A stretch of 64,000 nt of DNA from Schizochytrium sp. TIO01 (lineage: Eukaryota; Sar; Bigyra; Thraustochytrida; Thraustochytriidae): positions 4,566,862 through 4,630,861 of the forward strand of contig SMSO01000025.1 in NCBI GenBank assembly GCA_004764695.1, given 5' to 3'. The notes below the pieces were generated by a model. The model was not told where the DNA came from. It did not search any database and saw only the letters and a list, made by a program, of their open reading frames with translations. The position numbers and the translations under genes are program-made. The stretch's first letter is position 1, and the number at the start of each line of letters is the position of its first letter. This document shows positions 9,671 to 19,929 of this stretch, in pieces.

Positions 9671-11254
9671 ATGGACCGTCGACCTCCTTTCCGCGGCAGC
9701 GGTGCTTCTGCCCGGCGCTTCGCCGCTGCCTTTGCCTCGCACAACACCGCCTCTGCCACTCCCGCTGCCGGCAGCTACACTCCTAAGCGAGCCAAGCTCG
9801 CGCGATTTCTTGTCTTCTTGTCCTTTGTGGCAGTCTGCTTCGGTCTCAAGTCCCTTTCTGACTCCTACTTCTTTCCCGACTCCTCCGGGTCTTCTGCTGT
9901 TCGAGCCTCATCTTCTCCTGGTCTGCGTCACGTATCTCTTCAAAGTTCGCAGTCCCGCCCGATCCAGGAATCTGTTTCTCCCTTGCGCTATTGGGAGCGT
10001 CTTCCTGCTGCTCTTGACGATGACGTATCTTCTATGGCGCAGTTCCCTCTGCGTGCCAAGGCAACTCGGCACCACGACCGCTATATCACCTTTGAGGACG
10101 ACACTGGTGGCTGGAATAACATTCGCCTAGCCTTCGAGGTCTTCGTGGTCGCAGCCAAGGTCACCGGCAGAGTGCTCGTTCTGCCTCCTCGCTGCCGCTT
10201 CTACCTTCTTGATCGCGGTCCCATTGTGGCCTTTGAAAAGCACGAGCAGGGAGAAACATCAAGCTACCCGGACTACTACGACTTTTCGTATCTGCGTAAG
10301 CATGTGCAAGTTATTTCTACAGATGAGTTCCTTCTGCGGGAGCGCCAATCTCTTGGCATTCCACAGAACCTCGTAGAGGAGGCTAGCAGGCCTGTGATGA
10401 AGAGCAACGGTGCACATACAGACTACTTTCTGTGGCTCCGTGAGTCGCAAGATGTCGCGATATGGCCTACGGGCCCGAGTTTCCAAGCGGACTTTAACAT
10501 TTTCGATCCATCAACCGAGATTCATCCTGAGAAGAAGATCCTGCACTTCCCAATGCACGTCAGCAAGGGCCTGCGATACCTCGATGGCGTACCGGCTTTA
10601 CTTTCTAGCGCGCAGGTTGATCATGAGGCAAACCAAATCATTCGAAGGTTCTGCAGAGTCGCATTTATTTATGGTCCACACATCGTGCGCGCTGCCGAGA
10701 CGTACGTGGAGCTGATGGGAGGTTTCGATAACTTTGTGAGCCTTCATGTGCGTCGTAATGATCTGCAATACAAGAATGCATTTGTGGGTGGTATGACTAC
10801 CGCAACTAATGTGAAGCCTCTTATCCTGCCGGGCGAGCGTGTCTACTTGGCGACGGACGAGACCGAACAAGGGTTTTTCGACCACTTTAAGGAGCTTGGA
10901 ATTCAAGTATCCCGTATGAGTGATTTGCGGGAGCAAGTACATGCACGCGTCGGCCCTCTCGAACCTAAGTATGAGGGCATGGTGGAGCAGCTCATCTGCT
11001 CTGCCGCGAGAATCTTTGCTGGAACGCCATACTCTTCCTTCACGGCACATATTCAACGTCTGCGTGGTTACATGCATCCTATTCTAGATAACCCTATTGA
11101 GGGTGACTTCGCTACTCCCCAGGGCTGCTATTTTCATACAGTAAACTACAACATGCCAGGAACCCTTGCTAAAGCCACGTCGACTTGCAAGAGTACATTC
11201 AAGGGGGAGATTGAAATGTCCGAAGCCTTGCTCCAGCGCAGGTTACAAACTTAA
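9671..11254 (+). CDS. GDP-fucose protein O-fucosyltransferase-like type II membrane protein
   Basis: Single-exon frame of 527 aa from ATG 9671. An in-frame ATG at 9614 would add 19 residues. I prefer 9671 because it has G at +4 and a plain type II topology: a basic Ser/Ala-rich cytosolic tail, then one hydrophobic anchor (about residues 45-62), then a lumenal domain. Family hallmarks are GGWNNIR followed by GRVLVLPP (from about residue 145), the acceptor-site motif HVRRND (from residue 359, comparable to HxRR in PF10250 enzymes), VYLATDE, and a C-terminal VEQLICSAA/FAGTPYSSF segment. Predicted role: Golgi/ER transfer of fucose, or a related sugar, to glycoproteins. Donor and acceptor are not provable from sequence. 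Convergent with UBL5. Confidence 0.82.
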   Translation: MDRRPPFRGSGASARRFAAAFASHNTASATPAAGSYTPKRAKLARFLVFLSFVAVCFGLKSLSDSYFFPDSSGSSAVRASSSPGLRHVSLQSSQSRPIQESVSPLRYWERLPAALDDDVSSMAQFPLRAKATRHHDRYITFEDDTGGWNNIRLAFEVFVVAAKVTGRVLVLPPRCRFYLLDRGPIVAFEKHEQGETSSYPDYYDFSYLRKHVQVISTDEFLLRERQSLGIPQNLVEEASRPVMKSNGAHTDYFLWLRESQDVAIWPTGPSFQADFNIFDPSTEIHPEKKILHFPMHVSKGLRYLDGVPALLSSAQVDHEANQIIRRFCRVAFIYGPHIVRAAETYVELMGGFDNFVSLHVRRNDLQYKNAFVGGMTTATNVKPLILPGERVYLATDETEQGFFDHFKELGIQVSRMSDLREQVHARVGPLEPKYEGMVEQLICSAARIFAGTPYSSFTAHIQRLRGYMHPILDNPIEGDFATPQGCYFHTVNYNMPGTLAKATSTCKSTFKGEIEMSEALLQRRLQT

Positions 11255-11662
11255 ACCACCAACCACAGACAGGTGCTGCTGAGACCTTCGGATCGGCATT
11301 CATGGTTGAAAAGCTAGCCTCTAAAATTCGGGTTAGTGGAAAGCGTTTTCCTAGGTACTACAATGACCAATCAGGAAATTATAATATTCTCTGAGTCTCG
11401 GTATTTCCCAGCAGCTTCTAATCCTGTGAAAAATTAGAAGACACATTTGAAGGAGTTCGAGGAGGACACCTTTCTTTTTTTAAACACACGAACATAAACA
11501 AAAAACAGATTTACTTATTCGATTTGTGAAACTGCATGAAGGAGAGGCAATTTCCACTGCCATGCCTTGAGGCTAGGGGACGCCTTGATCGCATAACTCT
11601 ATTCAGGAAGAGCAGAGAATGAAGAAAAGTTTACGCAAAATGAGAAAGGAGGACGAGATAGT
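11255..11662. other. convergent 3' intergenic region
   Basis: 408 bp between the stop codons of the O-fucosyltransferase (+) and UBL5 (-) genes. It must hold both 3' UTRs and polyadenylation sites. Nothing coding is seen. Confidence 0.5.
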
Positions 11663-12129
11663 TTAGTTGTAATACAGTTCAATGGAAGAGCCGTCCGAAA
11701 GCTCGTAGAGATCAAGCGTGATATGGTCCTTAAAGACGGTGTTCCACTTCTGCAGGCGCAGTTTCTCCGGTCGAGTTCCGAGATGAGCTGCCGCCAGCTT
11801 CTTCAAGTCACCGATAGTGTCGTCTTCGTTACATTTCTGTGTAATAGGAGGAACCGTATCGGAATAGTCATGATTGTGCGGAAAGCCATATCAAAAATGC
11901 TAGGTTCGCACTGTTAGTCATTCAGTTTGATTTCAAAGGTCTTTGCATACACCCGCCATCACATCGTCTTCAGAGGAGGCATATGCCAAAAACAGGCTAT
12001 ACGTCCCAAGAGCGCTTCTTCTTCGCTGGCACCTGCGGCGGTCGCATCCTAGGTCACCTCATACACCATACCCTAACGTACCACGCGAACCTTCTTGCCA
12101 AGGCGATCATTCAGAATGATCTCAATCAT
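11663..12129 (-). CDS. UBL5: ubiquitin-like protein 5 (UBL5/Hub1), two exons
   Basis: Built from two exons: 12082-12129 ([16 protein letters not shown]) and 11663-11836 ([14 protein letters not shown]... ending in ELYYN, stop TAA). The intron 11837-12081 (245 nt) starts GTACGT and ends TTACACAG; phase is 0. The spliced product is exactly 73 aa, the standard UBL5/Hub1 length. It carries the family signatures [33 protein letters not shown] and the C-terminal YY plus one residue in place of a ubiquitin-type GG. Hub1/UBL5 binds spliceosomal proteins non-covalently (Snu66 in yeast) and affects splice-site choice; in animals it also acts in the mitochondrial unfolded protein response. Divergent from AP-3 mu. 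Confidence 0.93.
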
Positions 12130-12446
12130 GTTCTTCTCAGCAGCCTTGCACAGCGCCACTCCACCGTCTCCAAACTCTGTCTCAGCAGAACGAACGCGAG
12201 AGTTTAGTTTTGCTATTTGCTCAATGATGAAAACTAGTTTTGCTTCAGATGTTCTTAAAGTTCTTAACATTCTAAAAAATTCAGATGTTCTGTTCTAGCT
12301 TCCTCTCGTTTTTTTGCTATGATTGATAAAGAATCTCATTCAATTGATCAATCGATCGTTGAAGAGACAACGCCGTGACTATTTCGTTGGCACACGAGGG
12401 TTCGTTGTGGACTCGGCGTGGAACGCTAGTTAAGGAAGAAGTGATT
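12130..12446. promoter_or_regulatory. short bidirectional promoter region between UBL5 and AP-3 mu
   Basis: Only 317 bp separate the divergent start codons of UBL5 and AP-3 mu, so both promoters and 5' UTRs must share it. The middle part (12205-12345) is AT-rich and contains palindromic ATTGATCAAT near 12340. No element can be named with confidence. Confidence 0.5.
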
Positions 12447-14053
12447 ATGCAGAGCCTCTTCATCTTAAGCGGCAATGGGTGAGTGAAACTTGTTTGCCTT
12501 TGCAGGTGGTCTTGAAGCCACCTAGTGGTGCATGCATGATTGCGTGGCAGCACTTGGCCTCGAACTTCGTATGCATGCCACATAAATTTTGCAGCAAGCT
12601 CTGGGGATTTAAGTTTAGTGAAGTATGCACGTTGTATTAAAACCAAACTGTTGTTTTATGATGCATGCATAGACGCTTGAACTTAGCGAATGAGTTGGAT
12701 TCAGTTCAGAATATCATATACTAACGAAGCCTCAAGTTGACTATTTACTTATGATGATAATTACTTCTCATTTACAGCGAGGTGCTTATCGAGAAGCACT
12801 GGCGCAAGGTAACGAGCCGAAACTTCGTGGACCTTTTTCTGCACGAGGTAACTCGATGTGGCGACCCTGCGGACGTGGTGCCGGTGATCTCCACGGCAAA
12901 CCTTTACCTGGTGAATGTGTATCGCTCAAAACTGTTCCTTCTTTGTGTTGTGGGTAATGAGCAGCCGCCTTTGCTGGTCATCGAATTTTTGCACCGCGTT
13001 ATGGACGTTTTTGAGGAGTACATTGGTCAGGTCGATGATGTGAGCATCAAGGAGAACTTTTCGACATTTTATCAGCTTCTTGAGGAGATGTGTGACAATG
13101 GTTTCCCGATGACAACCGAGGTAAACGCCCTCAAGGAACGAATCGCGCCGCCTTCCATCTCTAATCGCATTGTCGCTGCAGTATCTGGAAAGAGTGCTGT
13201 TGCAGATGAGTTGCCAATGGGCCCTCCTTCTCCAGTGCCTTGGCGGCGCCAGGGCGTGCACTACAATGTGAATTCGATTTATCTCGATTTTGTAGAAACT
13301 GTGGACTGCATTGTGGGTCGCAACGGTGCAATTGTTTCTTGTGAAGTCAATGGTGAGCTTTTGTGCAATAGTAAACTCTCTGGCGTGCCAGATATTTCCT
13401 TAAGCCTTGATGACCCATGGGTGCTTCAAGACTTTGCACTTCACCCGTGCGTACGTACCACGCGTTTTGAACAGGATCGCACTTTATCATTCATTCCGCC
13501 TGACGGAAACTTTACTCTCATGAAATATCGTGTGAGCCCAGACAGATTCTCTTCGTCGCATCACTCAGGTAGACGTTCTTATACAAATGTGCCACTGCCA
13601 CTTTACTGCAAGCCTCAGGTTACAAGCTCTAAGGAAGAAGGACGCATTGAGATCATGGTTGGTAGCAAACCAATGGCTCATTTGCTTGGTTCAAAGAAAG
13701 GTTCTGAAGTTGAAAAGATTACAATTATTATTCCGTTTCCTAAGACGGTGCGGTCGACCGATCTGAAGAGCTCGCATGGTAACGTTATGTGCGATGAGAC
13801 CACGAAAGAATGTCGTTGGGAAATTGGTAAACTCCCTAGGGACTCCAGCTGTAAACTGACGGGTGCCTTTACATTTACGGCAGGCGCACCTGCATTTGAC
13901 GAGACTTTGACTGTACAGGTTCAGTTTAGGCTGCCTGATTTTTCAATGTCGAAGGTCACTGTTGCAGACCTCCAACTATACCATGAGTCGTACAAGCCGT
14001 ACAAGTACGTTCGCAGCGTCCTAAAGGCGGACCGTATGGAGGTCCGTGCTTAA
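12447..14053 (+). CDS. AP3M: AP-3 complex subunit mu, two exons
   Basis: Exon 1 (12447-12478) is tiny and encodes MQSLFILSGN plus GG of a split Gly codon. The intron 12479-12777 (299 nt) begins GTGAGT and ends TTTACAG. Exon 2 (12778-14053) continues GEVLIEKHWRKV and runs to TAA. The spliced protein has 435 aa against about 418 in human AP3M1. The N-terminal longin-like half (about 1-140) contains VIEFLHRVMDVFEEY and LLEEMCDNGFP. The mu-homology domain (about 165-435) contains PWRRQGVHY, FIPPDGNFTLMKYRV and YKPYKYVRSVLKA. Mu3 binds tyrosine-based sorting signals in the AP-3 coat, which moves cargo from endosomes to lysosomes or related organelles. AP-3 rather than AP-1/2/4 follows from its resemblance to animal mu3 along the whole length. 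Confidence 0.93.
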
Positions 14054-14217
14054 GTATATGTGCGCACCTTGCAAGTAATTTAGATCGTAATACCAAAGAA
14101 TAGTACATCGATTTTGGACGACCTGAACTAGTCGAGAGATTGGAGGCTTGTTGCTATTAAAAAAGACATAATAAGGAATTCAAGCCAATATAAGCTGTCA
14201 CACTCAACAGGTTTTGA

Positions 14218-15336
14218 CTAAATTTCATTGCAGTCAACATACTCTCCTACTGGTCGGTTCATATCTCTTCGCACATGCTCATGAGGGAATCGACGACTGC
14301 ATCCGGGTTTGTCGCAGTAAGGTTCTTCTTCGTCCTCACTCTCGTTACCTTTGATTTTCTTTTGATGGCCGGTAAACGTGAGCTCAAGCCATTGAATTAG
14401 TGCGTTCACAGCATTACTCTCGCGCTCGAGTTGTCTGCGTAAGAGCGCCGCCAACGGTTCATACTTGCTACCAGAAAGTGCCAGCACGCAGGGAAAATCC
14501 TTTTCTTCCAAAGTGATGGTACCTACGATCGAAGCCGCCGCTGCACAGAGCGGATGACGTGTCGAAAACAAAGATGGGGACACAGAAGCAGCGATGAACT
14601 CGTTGTTTCCTTGCACACCTCTGAGCAGCGCATCACGCACGTTGCGCATAAGGGGCTCATTTTCATTCTTGGATGACTCGAGCAGTAGGAACCGAACCTT
14701 GGGCTCCGGCAAGTCCGCTCGGCCACCTCCTTGCAGCCATGCGGCGAGGCTGTTCTCTAAACTTAATATAGTAATCGATTTAGCTTGTTGTGCCTGACAT
14801 TCCGCAATCCTTGCTTGTGCAAACTTCTGCAGAAAGTCTTCGTCTTCCATCTCCGCCAGAAACTCGTCGAGCTCTGCATCCGAGTCATCGGCCGCGTCCT
14901 CAGAATCGTCCTCATTGCTGCTCTCTCGCACGTGTTCGCACATCTCTCCGCAGTGAGCACCATGTTCACGTTGTGCAAAAAGCCACGATTTGACAGATTT
15001 AGGATGATCTTCAGAGTTCAAGACCACAACCTTTTGGGCTTCACGTTCAGCCCTCGCCACTGGGTCAACCCTTCTTAAGGTTTTCCGAAGTTCGTTCCAT
15101 TTGCGGCGATCTTCTAGCTCCTTGATGCAGCACTGCTCCAAGCCCGGGTCTACCACGCCCTCGGCTTCCTCGATGAAGACGTTTCCGGAGCTGTGTTCAT
15201 GCTCGCAAGCGCCATGATCGTGACCATGGCCATGACCATGGCTGTGCTCACGGCCCGGTCCATAGAGCCGAGAGTTCAGGTCCTGCTGCTCGCGTTGCAG
15301 TCCCGATAGAGACACGCCTCCAGCTGCGCTACTCAT
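14218..15336 (-). CDS. uncharacterised His-rich protein with possible C2H2-type metal site
   Basis: Intact 372-aa frame, ATG at 15334-15336. I do not recognise the family with certainty. Visible features: a His-rich run (residues 31-48, alternating HG/HD/EH); an acidic segment (about 140-165) followed by FLAEMEDEDFLQKFAQARIAE, which resembles the helix before the thioredoxin fold of phosducin-like/TXNDC9 proteins; a mixed alpha/beta region (about 205-320) that could be a divergent thioredoxin fold without a CxxC; and a C-terminal C-x4-C-x5-H-x-H (C341, C346, H352, H354) suited to zinc binding. A cytosolic metal-binding or chaperone-cofactor role is possible but is inference. Convergent with AP-3 mu (164 bp between stops). 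Confidence 0.75.
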   Translation of the reverse strand: MSSAAGGVSLSGLQREQQDLNSRLYGPGREHSHGHGHGHDHGACEHEHSSGNVFIEEAEGVVDPGLEQCCIKELEDRRKWNELRKTLRRVDPVARAEREAQKVVVLNSEDHPKSVKSWLFAQREHGAHCGEMCEHVRESSNEDDSEDAADDSDAELDEFLAEMEDEDFLQKFAQARIAECQAQQAKSITILSLENSLAAWLQGGGRADLPEPKVRFLLLESSKNENEPLMRNVRDALLRGVQGNNEFIAASVSPSLFSTRHPLCAAAASIVGTITLEEKDFPCVLALSGSKYEPLAALLRRQLERESNAVNALIQWLELTFTGHQKKIKGNESEDEEEPYCDKPGCSRRFPHEHVRRDMNRPVGEYVDCNEI

Positions 15337-16172
15337 GGTAGAGAATGAAGAAGAGGCTGTCGTGAGGCGAGTTTCTTACTTCGGGATTTGCTTCAGAGCT
15401 TTCGTGTTTTATTTTTCCCTATTTACCCTTCAGTCTTTATGGGTCAGAAATCCTCATTTTTAGACTTGCCGAGAAAACAAACTGTTCCAGTTTAGGCAAC
15501 ATTATATCATGGTGGTCTAGAAGTGCACCTCTTGGGATTTTCTCGTGAATTAGAGACACGATCAAATGTAACGTTAAATTCTTTAAAGCCATAAATTTTG
15601 CCTTACGTGTTGCTGCTGGCAGTTTTAATACCAGGTGCACGACCTGCATCCTCAAAATAGTTTTGACGGAGTTGCATCAGTAAAATACACGAAGCGCTTA
15701 GCCATGAAGAATGTTCTGTTTGGTGATGCGATAGGCGTTGAGGATCATAGAAATGTAGTTGCCTTGATCGGCATAATTGTCTCGTGTTCCCCGAGGTCAA
15801 GTATGCATTTTCCCCCCATTACAATTTCATAATTTTAATATACCACAGAGTTGTATTTTTCAGTTAAGTAGTTTCTGCAACCAGAACACTGGCTCATAAA
15901 TACGTAGACGTCTTTCGTTTTTTAGATGTGCTTAGTAGCACTTTATGAATTTCGTCACCAATCTCATCAATTTTGCGAAGAATTCTCAACATGGCCCTTT
16001 CCAACTCGCAAGTCCTTCTAAAGATATCAGTTCCATTCTTGACCTTGTATATTGGCTTCATTCAGGCACACAAGCTGCATCATTTGTCATGTCAAATTTT
16101 GATAATCGTTTGGATTCTTGATGTTTTGTCCTTGTGTTTAGGTAGGTTTGTGAGTGGTTCCTGAGGCATCTT
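15337..16172. other. intergenic spacer upstream of the His-rich gene
   Basis: 836 bp, AT-rich. It presumably holds the promoter of the His-rich gene (first about 200 bp) and flanking sequence of the tRNA gene. Frames of 60-70 codons on both strands around 15600-15840 and 15970-16160 show no domain, and I do not call them. Confidence 0.5.
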
Positions 16173-16244
16173 GGGCGCTTAGCTCAGTGGCAGAGTGTCT
16201 GCTTCGCATGCAGAATGTCCAGGGTTCAATTCCCTGAGTGTCCA
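16173..16244 (+). tRNA. tRNA-Ala (anticodon CGC)
   Basis: A complete cloverleaf can be folded by eye. The acceptor stem is GGGCGCT with AGTGTCC. The D-arm is GCTC/GAGT and carries the A-box TAGCTCAGTGG. The anticodon stem is TCTGC/GCAGA with loop TTCGCAT, giving anticodon CGC at 16205-16207. The T-arm is CAGGG/CCCTG with TTCAATT, forming the B-box. Discriminator base is A. The third acceptor pair is G:U, the classic alanine identity element, which agrees with the anticodon. CCA is not encoded and there is no intron. A T6 run at 16249-16254 is a fitting RNA polymerase III terminator. Confidence 0.95.
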
Positions 16245-16248
16245 TTTA

Positions 16249-16254
16249 TTTTTT
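16249..16254 (+). terminator. Pol III T-run terminator of tRNA-Ala
   Basis: Six consecutive T residues start 5 nt after the discriminator base of the tRNA, the normal place for a eukaryotic RNA polymerase III stop. Confidence 0.75.
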
Positions 16255-18210
16255 AGTTATTATTAGATGGGTATCTTTTTTCTTTTAATCGCTTAGCTTG
16301 GATAAAACCTCTAGCCAAAACTATCACTCCTTGTGTTTGTTGGTGTTCTTCAAATAAAATGAAGGGAGTTGGTGTTGACTGATCCCAACCCAGTTATACA
16401 GAGACCAGCAGGCTATTACCTATCTTATTCTACTGTTTTGCGCAATAGCAATCTGATCACACCAGTTGTCTTTGAAGGTGAAGATTATCTCGGAATTTAC
16501 CGTTTCGAACAATGCTAAGTTTACGTCAAGCTAATTTTTCCTCCAGCAGTTTAGGGAGTCGGATTTCAATTTAGACTCAAGCTTCTCGATGATGTGCACA
16601 GTTGTCACAACTATGGAAGTCATTTTATTGTGAATTATATAAAGAACCACCAAGACATCTCACCTTGAAAACGAAGCAACGGGCTCGTTTCTCTTATTTT
16701 CCGTATCACACCATGACACTTGGTGTGAGACATCAAGTAACCCAACGGAGGCCCTGTTCTTGGAGCCTCTGAAGACCGAATTTATTTGCTATCATCGATT
16801 TAAAGTTATTCTGATCTTACAGACTACTTTTAATCACATCTAATATCCCAAATGAGCTTCTACAATTTGGGAAGCAAGACCTCGTCCACTACAACACTTA
16901 AAAATCCAGCCACCACTTTATCGAACCAAGTTTCCGCTTCGGACTCAGAGTATCGAAGCGCCTACCTTTCAATGAATTATGCAGTTACTATTTATGCCCT
17001 CTGCAATGTACCTCACCATTGTTTGGCCAGTGAGTAATCTTGAAGACTTAAAACCTCAGGGCTTGTCGTTTGATGAGACCAACGGCAACCCAACCATCAC
17101 TATTTATGCTGTCCCATAGCCTTTCCGCTTCCTGAAGACTCACACGAAAGACTTGCAATAATCGTGAGTAAGTCGTTCTTCACTGACAACTAACTTGTGG
17201 TTGCCGGCTCCATCAATTCTGTGGGTTGCTTTCTATGCTGAGGTAGGTAGATGATACCTACTACCTGCACTTCTATTGCTTTTGTTTTTTCTACTCAGTC
17301 TTCTTCTTCTAGCCATCCTATTAAAGTTGCTACAAAAATTGCTAATAAAATAGAATTAAATAAAACGTATTGGAATAAAACGCTTTCTCTTGCTTTTCTA
17401 TTTTTTTTTTTTAATTAAACATTAATTATAGGAACCCTAAAGAGCGACGATCAGCGCTTCTCTCAATAACACTCTTTAAATTTCAGATTAATTCATTTTT
17501 ATTTCCTTTTAATTTTGATATAATTAATATTAAAAGCCTCTTTGTTCGCGTTGAAAATGACCCACGAAATAAACGAACCTCTTCTTATTTCAATGTTACC
17601 AATAAGAGGTATTTTATTTAAATGCTTTCAATCGTTACATTTTAATTGGGGTCATGACTAGTTAAAATTAATCGTACTACGCAGGCATCATCCAGATTAT
17701 TCCAAAGCAGACTAGAGCTTCTGGCGAGAATTTTGAGATTGTTTTTTTTTTTTTTTCAATATCAATTGATCTTAGTGTGACGATCGACTTTTGAAGTTTA
17801 GAATTAAGCACAACAGGGCGGATCCATCTCTTGAAACAGTTTAACTTCATGTTTTAGTAGTTTCACTTCATGGCAGAGTCGGTACTTTAGCCATCATCAT
17901 CATAAACAAGGGGATACAGAAAAACATTCATTGACTACAATATTGCTTACTCAGTAAATCCCAGAGCTCCTTCAGAAGATATAGCAGAGCAACATGACGT
18001 ATGACCACGGCTTGATCAGTAAATCACACAGAAAATCAAGATTCTTTGCGAGACCGTTTGACTCTGCCGAGGATTACAGTGTTAAACGAGAGATTACCAT
18101 ATCATCATGCTAGTTTAACTTTGAAAATTGAGAATGATCATTATCATCATGAACCAAGCCAGATTCTTTAGTTTTATGATATCTGTGGGTAAAATGGCTT
18201 CACCAAGAGT

Positions 18211-18260
18211 GAGTGTGTGAGCGGGTGAGCGGGTGAGCGGGTGAGCGAGTGAGTAAGCGT
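18211..18260. repeat. 8-bp tandem repeat, unit GCGGGTGA
   Basis: Three exact copies of GCGGGTGA (18221-18244) and one variant GCGAGTGA, flanked by related GTGAGTGTGTGA and GTGAGTAAGCG sequence. Locally GC-rich and purine-biased in an otherwise AT-rich block. Confidence 0.8.
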
Positions 18261-18510
18261 GTGTGGCTCGATCGGATGAGGCCTCAGAACTTCAAATACA
18301 ACCTTAAGTGCCGCCAAAGTACTTCTTTGCTTTGCTGTGAAGAACATACTTAACTAGGAAACCTATAGCTCTGTCAACTCCAACCAAGTTGAAGGCTTGC
18401 AACGCCAATTGGTTCTCTTTTTCATCTGTCTTTTATTATGATTATTTATTTTAATTTTTTAAATTTATTTTTTTATAGGGCTGTATATACATATGTATAT
18501 TAGCTATCAA

Positions 18511-18570
18511 TCTGTTTCTGTTTCTGTTTCTGTTTATGTTTCTGTTTCTGTTTATGTTTCTGTTTCTGTT
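18511..18570. repeat. hexamer tandem repeat, unit TTTCTG
   Basis: About ten copies of TTTCTG with occasional TTTATG variants, entirely pyrimidine-rich on the + strand, followed by T-rich sequence. Confidence 0.85.
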
Positions 18571-19840
18571 TTTTTGTTTTTTTTGGTCAAAAAAGCTATT
18601 TAATTTAAATACTATTATAAATCACCAGTGGCTAGCTACTCCTGCTCTCAACCTATCCTCCAAATCCTCCCGCACGATTGTAGAAATAAGCTGACTCACT
18701 CAACCACCTCCAATTTTGTTTCTACAATACTATGCACAAAAAACTAAAAGAAATTTGAGTTGCTCTATTTCTTTGTATTTCTTTTTCCAAAGCCTCTGCC
18801 TACTACTCTAGCTAGAGGCGTGTCCAACGTGCACGCGCTGCACGCGTTACAAAGCACGAGAGTTCAAAGAGCAAGAACCTCAGTGGCAAAAGAAAATCAC
18901 TGAGCTCAAGTCATTTACTCTTCACTCCCAAAGACATGGGAGATAACAGCTAGAAGAGGTTCCTCGGTTCCCGTCGTCTTAATCGTGAATGTGGAGTGTT
19001 TGCTTATTCAGGTTGGCCCGGGTGACTCTTTAGGGATCAAGTCCACTTGATCGGAGCAACAAATCAAAGGATCACGATGATGATGGTGGAACTCTTCGAC
19101 GGCTTAAGTGACTTGGAGCGCTTAGAGTAGTTGATGAGGGCCGGCCATCCATTTACTCAGCCAGAGTCGGTTCCCACGATCCTGCCAACTCGCAACCATT
19201 CTTCGAAAATTATTGGAAATAGCAAGCCACAACTGCGTCTAAGCCTCCTAGAAGGAGGTTTCTATTTCCTCCTAGCTCAGATCCACGAGCGTTCGCAAGC
19301 GCTCATGCTTGCACAGTTTGCTAGTGGCCAGGTGCTGAGCTAAGGCCCTTTCTGCGTGGTCAACTCGGCAAACCTGGACTTTGAGAGCAGTCAGCAGTCG
19401 CTATAACTTGTTTCGCCAAACTGCCTGTCTGCGATCTTGAAAGTTGGCTTTGCGTTGTTATTTGCTAGTATTTTAGAAGCGGCGCGTGGCCAGAATCTGA
19501 GAACCGCTAGGCAAGCCACGCACGCCACATCTGGAGGAGTGAATGGTGAATGGTGGCTTTAATACACGTTGAATGGCAAGGGCGGTACTGGCAGGCCATG
19601 GCCATCGCGGCCTCCACAGTGACCATGTATGAAGAAGAAAATTTCGACAAATTGTCAATCTTTCGTAATATCATCATAAAGGATCATCCAAATGCAATCT
19701 TTGATCGCCATCTGCACGTGCAGCATGAGAGTATGCATCCCAATGATAAATATCCTTGTGCAATTCGTACAGCACCATCATTTTTTGGCCAAGACGCCAT
19801 TTTCGTGTCCTGTTCGGGTAGACTTCGAAAGCTACTTCTT

Positions 19841-19929
19841 GAAGTTCAACAAGCTTGAAGTTCAACAAGCTTGAAGTTCAACAAGCTTGAAGTTCAACAA
19901 GCTTGAAGTTCAACAAGCTTGAAGTTCAA
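19841..19929. repeat. 16-bp perfect satellite, unit GAAGTTCAACAAGCTT
   Basis: Five perfect 16-bp copies (19841-19920) plus a 9-bp partial copy. Each unit contains the palindrome CAAGCTTG across the junction, so alternative hairpins are possible. The lack of any mismatch between copies implies recent expansion or ongoing homogenisation. 16 is not a multiple of 3, so it is unlikely to be protein coding. Confidence 0.92.

Noticed and set aside
10598-11077. 159-codon antisense frame within the O-fucosyltransferase gene
   Set aside because: Lies fully inside a recognised coding region and shows no domain.
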